Source: Liolophura sinensis
Taxonomy: Eukaryota > Mollusca > Polyplacophora > Chitonida > Chitonidae
Reading direction: 5' to 3'
Length of the DNA: 64,000 nt
Assembly: GCF_032854445.1 (NCBI RefSeq)
Contig: NW_027018099.1
Span: forward strand, 19,624-83,623
Shown here: piece after piece, positions 23,220-34,754 of the stretch
How the letters are laid out: every line of letters starts with the position of its first letter
How positions within the stretch are numbered: position 1 is the first letter of the stretch
Position numbers and translations under genes: made by a program
Notes under the pieces: model-generated
Database searches by the model: none
What the model was told of the DNA's origin: nothing
What the model saw: the letters and a program-made list of their open reading frames with translations, nothing else

Positions 23220-26200
23220 GTGCCCAGCAACGGCTCTTACTCCATGGAAACCAGGGAAATATGCAATTTTTTAACAGCTGCCGATGCCTGGCCCAATTCC
23301 GCATCTATTAGAACCTTATTGATGTGGTTCAGTGATCAGTTGTACTTTTTACAGCAGACTGTATCTAGTACATTGTGTTTTTTATGTACGAATGGTGTGG
23401 TTTTTCTACACGTAGATAAAGACATTGAGATTGTCTTGGACTTAAAAGTAAGACAATTGCTGGATGAGTTAAATGGGCTTAGCCCAAAGATTTGACGTCT
23501 TCTGGGCTACCGAAGGGCACATAACGTATAGTTAAAAGTTGAATATAGTAACGACCAGTCGCGATTGTGCATAGTACAGTGTATCCGATTTCAATTAACA
23601 AAAAGACCAGGCAAAAATGCAAAAGTGGAAAAACTGTTCCAGTGCTGCTGGTAAGAGGCTAATCCGACGTATTTTGTCAAGAGAAATCGAATGGTGCAAA
23701 TCGCGTTGCTCTCCGACCAATACTTTTGGCTGTAGCGACAATTGAATGATCATTGATGTCATAGTCACGTGCCCAGCAACGGCTCTTACTCCATGGAAAC
23801 CAGGGAAATTTGCAATTTTTTAAACAGCTGCCGATGCCTGGGCCAATTCCGCATCTTTGAGAACCTTATTGATGTGGGTCAGTGATCAGTTGTACTTTTT
23901 ACAGCAGACTGTATCTAGTACCTTGTGTTTTTTAAGTACAAATGGTGTGGTTTTTCTACACGTAGATAAAGACATTGAGATTGTCTTGGACTTAAAAGTA
24001 AGACAATTGCTGGATGAGTTAAATGGGCTTAGCCCAAAGATTTGACGTCTTCTGGGCTACCGAAGGGCACATAACGTATAGTTAAAAGTTGAATATAGTA
24101 ACGACCAGTCGCGATTGTGCATAGTACAGTGTATCCGATTTCAATTAACAAAAAGACCAGGCAAAAATGCAAAAGTGGAAAAACTGTTCCAGTGCTACTG
24201 GGAAGAGGCTAATCCGACGTATTTTGCCACGAGAAATCGAATGGTGCAAACCGCGTTGCTCTCCGACCAATACTTTTGGCTGTAGCGACAATTGAATGAT
24301 CATTGATGTCATAGTCACGTGCCCAGCAACGGCTCTTACTCCATGGAAACCAGGGAAATTTGCAATTTTTTAAACAGCTGCCGATGCCTGGGCCAATTCC
24401 GCATCTTTTAGAACCTTATTGATGTGGGTCAGTGATCAGTTGTACTTTTTACAGCAGACTGTATCTAGTACCTTGTGTTTTTTATGTACAAATGGTGTGG
24501 TTTTTCTACACGTAGATAAAGACATTGAGATTGTCTTGGACTTAAAAGTAAGACAATTGCTGGATGAGTTAAATGGGCTTAGCCTAAAGATTTGACGTCT
24601 TCTGGGCTACCGAAGGGCACATAACGTATAGTTAAAAGTTGAATATAGTAACGACCTGTCGCGATTGTGCATAGTACAGTGTATCCGATTTCAATTAACA
24701 AAAAGACCAGGCAAAAATGCAAAAGTGGAAAAACTGTTCCAGTGCTGCTGGTAAGAGGCTAATCCGACGTATTTTGTCACGAGAAATCGAATGGTGCAAA
24801 CCGCGTTGCTCTCCGACCAATACTTTTGGCTGTAGCGACCATTGAATGATCATTGATGTCATAGTCACGTGCCCAGCAACGGCTCTTACTCCATGGAAAC
24901 CAGGGAAATTTGCAATTTTTTAAACAGCTGCCGATGCCTGGGCCAATTCCGCATCTTTTAGAACCTTATTGAGGTGGTTCAGTGATCAGTTGTACTTTTT
25001 ACAGCAGACTGTATCTAGTACCTTGTGTTTTTTATGTACAAATGGTGTGGTTTTTCTACACGTAGATAAAGACATTGAGATTGTCTTGGACTTAGAAATA
25101 AGACAATTGCTGGGTGAGTTAAATGGGCTTAGCCCAAAGATTTGACGTCTTCTGGGCTACAGAAGGGCACATAACTTATAGTCAAAAGTTGAATATAGTA
25201 ATGACCAGTCGCGATTGTACATAGTAGAATGTATCCGATTTCAATTAACAAAAAGACCAGGCAAAAATGCAAAAGTGGAAAAACTGTTCCAGTGCTGCTG
25301 GTAAGAGACTAATCCGACGTATTTTGTCACGAGAAATCGAATGGTGCAAACCGCGTTGCTCTCCGACCAATACTTTTGGCTGTAGCGACAATTGAATGAT
25401 CATTGATGTCATAGTCACGTGCCCAGCAACGGCTCTTACTCCATGGAAACCAGGGAAATATGCAATTTTTTAAACAGCTGCCGATGCCTGGCCCAATTCC
25501 GCATCTTTTAGAACCTTATTGATGTAGGTCAGTGATCAGTTGTACTTTTTACAGCAGACTGTATCTAGTACCTTGTGTTTTTTATGTACGAATGGTGTGG
25601 TTTTTCTACACGTAGATAAAGACATTGAGATTGTCTTGGACTTAAAAGTAAGACAATTGCTGGATGAGTTAAATGGGCTTAGCCCAAAGATTTGACGTCT
25701 TCTGGGCTACCGAAGGGCACATAACGTATAGTTAAAAGTTGAATATAGTAACGACCAGTCGCGATTGTGCATAGTACAGTGTATCCGATTTCAATTAACA
25801 AAAAGACCAGGCAAAAATGCAAAAGTGGAAAAACTGTTCCAGTGCTACTGGTAAGAGGCTAATCCGACGTATTTTGTCACGAGAAATCGAATGGTGCAAA
25901 CCGCGTTGCTCTCCGACCAATACTTTTGGCTGTAGCGACAATTGAATGATCATTGATGTCATAGTCACGTGCCCAGCAACGGCTCTTACTCCATGGAAAC
26001 CAGAGAAATTTGCAATATTTTAAACAGCTGCCGATGCCTGGGCCAATTCCGCATCTTTTAGAACCTTATTGATGTGGGTCAGTGATCAGTTGTACTTTTT
26101 ACAGCAGACTGTATCTAGTACCTTGTGTTTTTTATGTACAAATGGTGTGGTTTTTCTACACGTAGATAAAGACATTGAGATTGTCTTGGACTTAAAAGTA

Positions 26201-26517
26201 AGACAATTGCTGGATGAGTTAAATGGGCTTAGCCTAAAGATTTGACGTCTTCTGGGCTACCGAAGGGCACATAACTTATAGTCAAAAGTTGAATATAGTA
26301 ATGACCAGTCGCAATTGCACATAGTACAGTGTAGCCGATTTCCATTAACAAAAAGACCAGGCAAAAATGCAAAGTGGAAAAACTGTTCCAGTGCTACTGG
26401 TAAGAGGCTAATCCGACGTATTTTGTCACGAGAAATCGAATGGTGCAAACCGCGTTGCTCTCCGACCAATACTTTTGGCTGTAGCCACAATTGAATGATC
26501 ATTGATGTCATAGTCAC
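23220..26517. repeat. 6-unit block A-D-E-I-J-K, copy 1
   Basis: Units start at 23220, 23769, 24319, 24869, 25419 and 25969. D carries a private CTTTGAG. The E-to-I linker has ACGACCTGTCG and GACCATTG. I has GAGGTGGTTC, GAAATAAG and CTACAGAAGG. J has AATATGC together with TTTTTTAAACAG and GATGTAGGTC. K is B-like with CCAGAGAAAT and AGCCTAAAG. Units A to J reappear 11,534-11,535 bp downstream; the sixth unit differs there. Confidence 0.87.
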
Positions 26518-29262
26518 GTGCCCAGCAACGGCTCTTACTCCATGGAAACCAGGGAAATATGCAATTTTTTAACAGCTGCCGATGCCTGGCCCAATTCCGC
26601 ATCTATTAGAACCTTATTGATGTGGTTCAGTGATCAGTTGTACTTTTTACAGCAGACTGTATCTAGTACATTGTGTTTTTTATGTACGAATGGTGTGGTT
26701 TTTCTACACGTAGATAAAGACATTGAGATTGTCTTGGACTTAAAAGTAAGACAATTGCTGGATGAGTTAAATGGGCTTAGCCCAAAGATTTGACGTCTTC
26801 TGGGCTACCGAAGGGCACATAACGTATAGTTAAAAGTTGAATATAGTAACGACCAGTCGCGATTGTGCATAGTACAGTGTATCCGATTTCAATTAACAAA
26901 AAGACCAGGCAAAAATTCAAAAGTGGAAAAACTGTTCCAGTGCTACTGGTAAGAGGCTAATCCGACGTATTTTGTCACGAGAAATCGAATGGTGCAAACC
27001 GCGTTGCTCTCCGACCAATACTTTTGGCTGTAGCCACAATTGAATGATCATTGATGTCATAGTCACGTGCCCAGCAACGGCTCTTACTCCATGGAAACCA
27101 GGGAAATTTGCAATTTTTTAAACAGCTGCCGATGCCTGGGCCAATTCCGCATCTTTTAGAACCTTATTGATGTGGGTCAGTGATCAGTTGTACTTTTTAC
27201 AACAGACTGTATCTAGTACCTTGTGTTTTTTATGTACAAATGGTGTGGTTTTTCTACACGTAGATAAAGACATTGAGATTGTCTTGGACTTAAAAGTAAC
27301 ACAATTGCTGGATGAGTTAAATGGGCTTAGCCCAAAGATTTGACGTCTTCTGGGCTACCGAAGAGCACATAACGTATAGTTAAAAGTTGAATATAGTAAC
27401 GACCAGTCGCGATTGTGCATAGTACAGTGTATCCGATTTCAATTAACAAAAAGACCAGGCAAAAATGCAAAAGTGGAAAAACTGTTCCAGTGCTGCTGGT
27501 AAGAGGCTAATCCGACGTATTTTGTCAAGAGAAATCGAATGGTGCAAATCGCGTTGCTCTCCGACCAATACTTTTGGCTGTAGCGACAATTGAATGATCA
27601 TTGATGTCATAGTCACGTGCCCAGCAACGGCTCTTACTCCATGGAAACCAGGGAAATTTGCAATTTTTTAACAGCTGCCGATGCCTGGGCCAATTCCGCA
27701 TCTTTTAGAACCTTATTGATTTGGGTCAGTGATCAGTTGTACTTTTTACAGCAGACTGTATCTAGTACCTTGTGTTTTTTATGTACAAATGGTGTGGTTT
27801 TTCTACACGTAGATAAAGACATTGAGATTGTCTTGGACTTAGAAGTAAGACAATTGCTGGGTGAGTTTAATGGGTTTAGCCCAAAGACTTGACGTCTTCT
27901 GGGCTACCGAAGGGCACATAACTTATAGTCAAAAGTTGAATATAGTAATGACCAGTCGCGATTGCACATAGTACAGTGTAGCCGATTTCCATTAACAAAA
28001 AGACCAGGCAAAAATGCAAAGTGGAAAAACTGTTCCAGTGCTACTGGTAAGAGGCTAATCCGACGTATTTTGTCACGAGAAATCGAATGGTGCAAACCGC
28101 GTTGCTCTCCGACCAATACTTTTGGCTGCACCAACAATTGAATGATCATTGATGTCATAGTCACGTGCCCAGCAACGGCTCTTACTCCATGGAAACCAGG
28201 GAAATATGCAATTTTTTAACAGCTGCCGATGCCTGGCCCAATTCCGCATCTATTAGAACCTTATTGATGTGGTTCAGTGATCAGTTGTACTTTTTACAGC
28301 AGACTGTATCTAGTACCTTGTGTTTTTTATGTACGAATGGTGTGGTTTTTCTACACGTAGATAAAGACATTGAGATTGTCTTGGACTTAAAAGTAAGACA
28401 ATTGCTGGATGAGTTAAATGGGCTTAGCCCAAAGATTTGACGTCTTCTGGGCTACCGAAGGGCACATAACGTATAGTTAAAAGTTGAATATAGTAACGAC
28501 CAGTCGCGATTGTGCATAGTACAGTGTATCCGATTTCAATTAACAAAAAGACCAGGCAAAAATGCAAAAGTGGAAAAACTGTTCCAGTGCTACTGGTAAG
28601 AGGCTAATCCGACGTATTTTGTCACGAGAAATCGAATGGTGCAAACCGCGTTGCTCTCCGACCAATACTTTTGGCTGTAGCGACAATTGAATGATCATTG
28701 ATGTCATAGTCACGTGCCCAGCAACGGCTCTTACTCCATGGAAACCAGGGAAATTTGCAATTTTTTAAACAGCTGCCGATGCCTGGGCCAATTCCGCATC
28801 TTTTAGAACCTTATTGATGTGGGTCAGTGATCAGTTGTACTTTTTACAGCAGACTGTATCTAGTACCTTGTGTTTTTTATGTACAAATGGTGTGGTTTTT
28901 CTACACGTAGATAAAGACATTGAGATTGTCTTGGACTTAAAAGTAAGACAATTGCTGGATGAGTTAAATGGGCTTAGCCTAAAGATTTGACGTCTTCTGG
29001 GCTACCGAAGGGCACATAACTTATAGTCAAAAGTTGAATATAGTAATGACCAGTCGCAATTGCACATAGTACAGTGTAGCCGATTTCCATTAACAAAAAG
29101 ACCAGGCAAAAATGCAAAGTGGAAAAACTGTTCCAGTGCTACTGGTAAGAGGCTAATCCGACGTATTTTGTCACGAGAAATCGAATGGTGCAAACCGCGT
29201 TGCTCTCCGACCAATACTTTTGGCTGTAGCGACAATTGAATGATCATTGATGTCATAGTCAC
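26518..29262. repeat. 5-unit block A-F-C-A'-B, copy 1
   Basis: Units start at 26518, 27067, 27617, 28165 and 28714. F has AGTAACAC; C has GATTTGGGTC and the normal GACCAATAC; the final B ends in AGCCTAAAG. A second block of the same order follows immediately, with a period of 2,745-2,747 bp. Confidence 0.88.
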
Positions 29263-32008
29263 GTGCCCAGCAACGGCTCTTACTCCATGGAAACCAGGGA
29301 AATATGCAATTTTTTAACAGCTGCCGATGCCTGGCCCAATTCCGCATCTATTAGAACCTTATTGATGTGGTTCAGTGATCAGTTGTACTTTTTACAGCAG
29401 ACTGTATCTAGTACATTGTGTTTTTTATGTACGAATGGTGTGGTTTTTCTACACGTAGATAAAGACATTGAGATTGTCTTGGACTTAAAAGTAAGACAAT
29501 TGCTGGATGAGTTAAATGGGCTTAGCCCAAAGATTTGACGTCTTCTGGGCTACCGAAGGGCACATAACGTATAGTTAAAAGTTGAATATAGTAACGACCA
29601 GTCGCGATTGTGCATAGTACAGTGTATCCGATTTCAATTAACAAAAAGACCAGGCAAAAATTCAAAAGTGGAAAAACTGTTCCAGTGCTACTGGTAAGAG
29701 GCTAATCCGACGTATTTTGTCACGAGAAATCGAATGGTGCAAACCGCGTTGCTCTCCGACCAATACTTTTGGCTGTAGCCACAATTGAATGATCATTGAT
29801 GTCATAGTCACGTGCCCAGCAACGGCTCTTACTCCATGGAAACCAGGGAAATTTGCAATTTTTTAAACAGCTGCCGATGCCTGGGCCAATTCCGCATCTT
29901 TTAGAACCTTATTGATGTGGGTCAGTGATCAGTTGTACTTTTTACAACAGACTGTATCTAGTACCTTGTGTTTTTTATGTACAAATGGTGTGGTTTTTCT
30001 ACACGTAGATAAAGACATTGAGATTGTCTTGGACTTAAAAGTAAGACAATTGCTGGATGAGTTAAATGGGCTTAGCCCAAAGATTTGACGTCTTCTGGGC
30101 TACCGAAGGGCACATAACGTATAGTTAAAAGTTGAATATAGTAACGACCAGTCGCGATTGTGCATAGTACAGTGTATCCGATTTCAATTAACAAAAAGAC
30201 CAGGCAAAAATGCAAAAGTGGAAAAACTGTTCCAGTGCTGCTGGTAAGAGGCTAATCCGACGTATTTTGTCAAGAGAAATCGAATGGTGCAAATCGCGTT
30301 GCTCTCCGACCTATACTTTTGGCTGTAGCGACAATTGAATGATCATTGATGTCATAGTCACGTGCCCAGCAACGGCTCTTACTCCATGGAAACCAGGGAA
30401 ATTTGCAATTTTTTAACAGCTGCCGATGCCTGGGCCAATTCCGCATCTTTTAGAACCTTATTGATTTGGGTCAGTGATCAGTTGTACTTTTTACAGCAGA
30501 CTGTATCTAGTACCTTGTGTTTTTTATGTACAAATGGTGTGGTTTTTCTACACGTAGATAAAGACATTGAGATTGTCTTGGACTTAGAAGTAAGACAATT
30601 GCTGGGTGAGTTTAATGGGTTTAGCCCAAAGACTTGACGTCTTCTGGGCTACAGAAGGGCACATAACTTATAGTCAAAAGTTGAATATAGTAATGACCAG
30701 TCGCGATTGCACATAGTACAGTGTAGCCGATTTCCATTAACAAAAAGACCAGGCAAAAATGCAAAAGTGGAAAAACTGTTCCAGTGCTACTGGTAAGAGG
30801 CTAATCCGACGTATTTTGTCACGAGAAATCGAATGGTGCAAACCGCGTTGCTCTCCGACCAATACTTTTGGCTGCACCAACAATTAAATGATCATTGATG
30901 TCATAGTCCACGTGCCCAGCAACGGCTCTTACTCCATGGAATCCAGGGAAATATGCAATTTTTTAACAGCTGCCGATGCCTGGCCCAATTCCGCATCTAT
31001 TAGAACCTTATTGATGTGGTTCAGTGATCAGTTGTACTTTTTACAGCAGACTGTATCTAGTACCTTGTGTTTTTTATGTACGAATGGTGTGGTTTTTCTA
31101 CACGTAGATAAAGACATTGAGATTGTCTTGGACTTAAAAGTAAGACAATTGCTGGATGAGTTAAATGGGCTTAGCCCAAAGATTTGACGTCTTCTGGGCT
31201 ACCGAAGGGCACATAACGTATAGTTAAAAGTTGAATATAGTAACGACCAGTCGCGATTGTGCATAGTACAGTGTATCCGATTTCAATTAACAAAAAGACC
31301 AGGCAAAAATGCAAAAGTGGAAAAACTGTTCCAGTGCTACTGGTAAGAGGCTAATCCGACGTATTTTGTCACGAGAATCGAATGGTGCAAACCGCGTTGC
31401 TCTCCGACCAATACTTTTGGCTGTAGCGACAATTGAATGATCATTGATGTCATAGTCACGTGCCCAGCAACGGCTCTTACTCCATGGAAACCAGGGAAAT
31501 TTGCAATTTTTTAAACAGCTGCCGATGCCTGGGCCAATTCCGCATCTTTTAGAACCTTATTGATGTGGGTCAGTGATCAGTTGTACTTTTTACAGCAGAC
31601 TGTATCTAGTACCTTGTGTTTTTTATGTACAAATGGTGTGGTTTTTCTACACGTAGATAAAGACATTGAGATTGTCTTGGACTTAAAAGTAAGACAATTG
31701 CTGGATGAGTTAAATGGGCTTAGCCTAAAGATTTGACGTCTTCTGGGCTACCGAAGGGCACATAACTTATAGTCAAAAGTTGAATATAGTAATGACCAGT
31801 CGCAATTGCACATAGTACAGTGTAGCCGATTTCCATTAACAAAAAGACCAGGCAAAAATGCAAAGTGGAAAAACTGTTCCAGTGCTACTGGTAAGAGGCT
31901 AATCCGACGTATTTTGTCACGAGAAATCGAATGGTGCAAACCGCGTTGCTCTCCGACCAATACTTTTGGCTGTAGCGACAATTGAATGATCATTGATGTC
32001 ATAGTCAC
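29263..32008. repeat. 5-unit block A-F-C-A'-B, copy 2
   Basis: Units start at 29263, 29812, 30362, 30912 and 31460. Compared with copy 1, F reads AGTAAGAC, C is entered through GACCTATAC, the C-to-A' linker has AACAATTAAATG and an extra C in AGTCCACG, and the A'-to-B linker reads GAGAATCG with one A missing. Confidence 0.88.
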
Positions 32009-33656
32009 GTGCCCAGCAACGGCTCTTACTCCATGGAAACCAGGGAAATATGCAATTTTTTAACAGCTGCCGATGCCTGGCCCAATTCCGCATCTATTAG
32101 AACCTTATTGATGTGGTTCAGTGATCAGTTGTACTTTTTACAGCAGACTGTATCTAGTACATTGTGTTTTTTATGTACGAATGGTGTGGTTTTTCTACAC
32201 GTAGATAAAGACATTGAGATTGTCTTGGACTTAAAAGTAAGACAATTGCTGGATGAGTTAAATGGGCTTAGCCCAAAGATTTGACGTCTTCTGGGCTACC
32301 GAAGGGCACATAACGTATAGTTAAAAGTTGAATATAGTAACGACCAGTCGCGATTGTGCATAGTACAGTGTATCCGATTTCAATTAACAAAAAGACCAGG
32401 CAAAAATGCAAAAGTGGAAAAACTGTTCCAGTGCTGCTGGTAAGAGGCTAATCCGACGTATTTTGTCAAGAGAAATCGAATGGTGCAAATCGCGTTGCTC
32501 TCCGACCAATACTTTTGGCTGTAGCGACAATTGAATGATCATTGATGTCATAGTCACGTGCCCAGCAACGGCTCTTACTCCATGGAAACCAGGGAAGTTT
32601 GCAATTTTTTAAACAGCTGCCGATGCCTGGGCCAATTCCGCATCTTTTAGAACCTTATTGATGTGGGTCAGTGATCAGTTGTGCTTTTTACAGCAGACTG
32701 TATCTAGTACCTTGTGTTTTTTAAGTACAAATGGTGTGGTTTTTCTACACGTAGATAAAGACATTGAGATTGTCTTGGACTTAAAAGTAAGACAATTGCT
32801 GGATGAGTTAAATGGGCTTAGCCCAAAGATTTGACGTCTTCTGGGCTACCGAAGGGCACATAACGTATAGTTAAAAGTTGAATATAGTAACGACCAGTCG
32901 CGATTGTGCATAGTACAGTGTATCCGATTTCAATTAACAAAAAGACCAGGCAAAAATGCAAAAGTGGAAAAACTGTTCCAGTGCTACTGGTAAGAGGCTA
33001 ATCCGACGTATTTTGTCACGAGAAATCGAATGGTGCAAACCGCGTTGCTCTCCGACCAATACTTTTGGCTGTAGCGACAATTGAATGATCATTGATGTCA
33101 TAGTCACGTGCCCAGCAACGGCTCTTACTCCATGGAAACCAGGGAAATTTGCAATTTTTTAAACAGCTGCCGATGCCTGGGCCAATTCCGCATCTTTTAG
33201 AACCTTATTGATGTGGGTCAGTGATCAGTTGTACTTTTTACAGCAGACTGTATCTAGTACCTTGTGTTTTTTATGTACAAATGGTGTGGTTTTTCTACAC
33301 GTAGATAAAGACATTGAGATTGTCTTGGACTTAAAAGTAAGACAATTGCTGGATGAGTTAAATGGGCTTAGCCTAAAGATTTGACGTCTTCTGGGCTACC
33401 GAAGGGCACATAACTTATAGTCAAAAGTTGAATATAGTAATGACCAGTCGCAATTGCACATAGTACAGTGTAGCCGATTTCCATTAACAAAAAGACCAGG
33501 CAAAAATGCAAAGTGGAAAAACTGTTCCAGTGCTACTGGTAAGAGGCTAATCCGACGTATTTTGTCACGAGAAATCGAATGGTGCAAACCGCGTTGCTCT
33601 CCGACCAATACTTTTGGCTGTAGCGACAATTGAATGATCATTGATGTCATAGTCAC
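32009..33656. repeat. Module A-D-B
   Basis: Units start at 32009, 32558 and 33108. D has the private TTGTGCTTTTT, which is shared with the D-derived unit at 34206, and a private GGGAAGTTTG. The B unit takes the E position but has the normal TGGTAAGAGG linker; it ends in AGCCTAAAG and leads to A through TCGCAATTGCAC. Confidence 0.85.
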
Positions 33657-34754
33657 GTGCCCAGCAACGGCTCTTACTCCATGGAAACCAGGGAAATATG
33701 CAATTTTTTAACAGCTGCCGATGCCTGGCCCAATTCCGCATCTATTAGAACCTTATTGATGTGGTTCAGTGATCAGTTGTACTTTTTACAGCAGACTGTA
33801 TCTAGTACATTGTGTTTTTTATGTACGAATGGTGTGGTTTTTCTACACGTAGATAAAGACATTGAGATTGTCTTGGACTTAAAAGTAAGACAATTGCTGG
33901 ATGAGTTAAATGGGCTTAGCCCAAAGATTTGACGTCTTCTGGGCTACCGAAGGGCACATAACGTATAGTTAAAAGTTGAATATAGTAACGACCAGTCGCG
34001 ATTGTGCATAGTACAGTGTATCCGATTTCAATTAACAAAAAGACCAGGCAAAAATGCAAAAGTGGAAAAACTGTTCCAGTGCTGCTGGTAAGAGGCTAAT
34101 CCGACGTATTTTGTCAAGAGAAATCGAATGGTGCAAATCGCGTTGCTCTCCGACCAATACTTTTGGCTGTAGCGACAATTGAATGATCATTGATGTCATA
34201 GTCACGTGCCCAGCAACGGCTCTTACTCCATGGAAACCAGGGAAATTTGCAATTTTTTAAACAGCTGCCGATGCCTGGGCCAATTCCGCATCTTTTAGAA
34301 CCTTATTGATGTGGGTCAGTGATCAGTTGTGCTTTTTACAGCAGACTGTATCTAGTACCTTGTGTTTTTTAAGTACAAATGGTGTGGTTTTTCTACACGT
34401 AGATAAAGACATTGAGATTGTCTTGGACTTAAAAGTAAGACAATTGCTGGGTGAGTTAAATGGGCTTAGCCTAAAGATTTGACGTCTTCTGGGCTACCGA
34501 AGGGCACATAACTTATAGTCAAAAGTTGAATATAGTAATGACCAGTCGCAATTGCACATAGTACAGTGTAGCCGATTTCCATTAACAAAAAGACCAGGCA
34601 AAAATGCAAAGTGGAAAAACTGTTCCAGTGCTACTGGTAAGAGGCTAATCCGACGTATTTTGTCACGAGAAATCGAATGGTGCAAACCGCGTTGCTCTCC
34701 GACCAATACTTTTGGCTGTAGCGACAATTGAATGATCATTGATGTCATAGTCAC
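33657..34754. repeat. A plus chimeric D/B unit
   Basis: Unit 33657 is A. Unit 34206 starts as D (GTCAAGAG linker, TTGTGCTTTTT, TTAAGTAC) but from about 34450 has the tail GGGTGAGTTAAAT, AGCCTAAAG and the TCGCAATTGCAC linker that follow B units. It looks like the preceding A-D-B block with one unit's worth removed inside D/B. Confidence 0.83.

Larger units (their letters stand above)
18277..23898. repeat. Long-range duplicated segment, copy 1 (partner 58379-64000)
   Basis: Eleven consecutive units (A, D, E, A, F, C, A', G, H, A, D) have the same class, rare markers and spacing as the eleven at 58379 onward. Every pair of anchors is exactly 40,102 bp apart, so no net indel separates the copies. 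Just left of 18,240 the match fails: the linker types differ (GTTAAAAG and GCTGCTGG here, GTCAAAAG and GCTACTGG in the partner). Confidence 0.88.
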
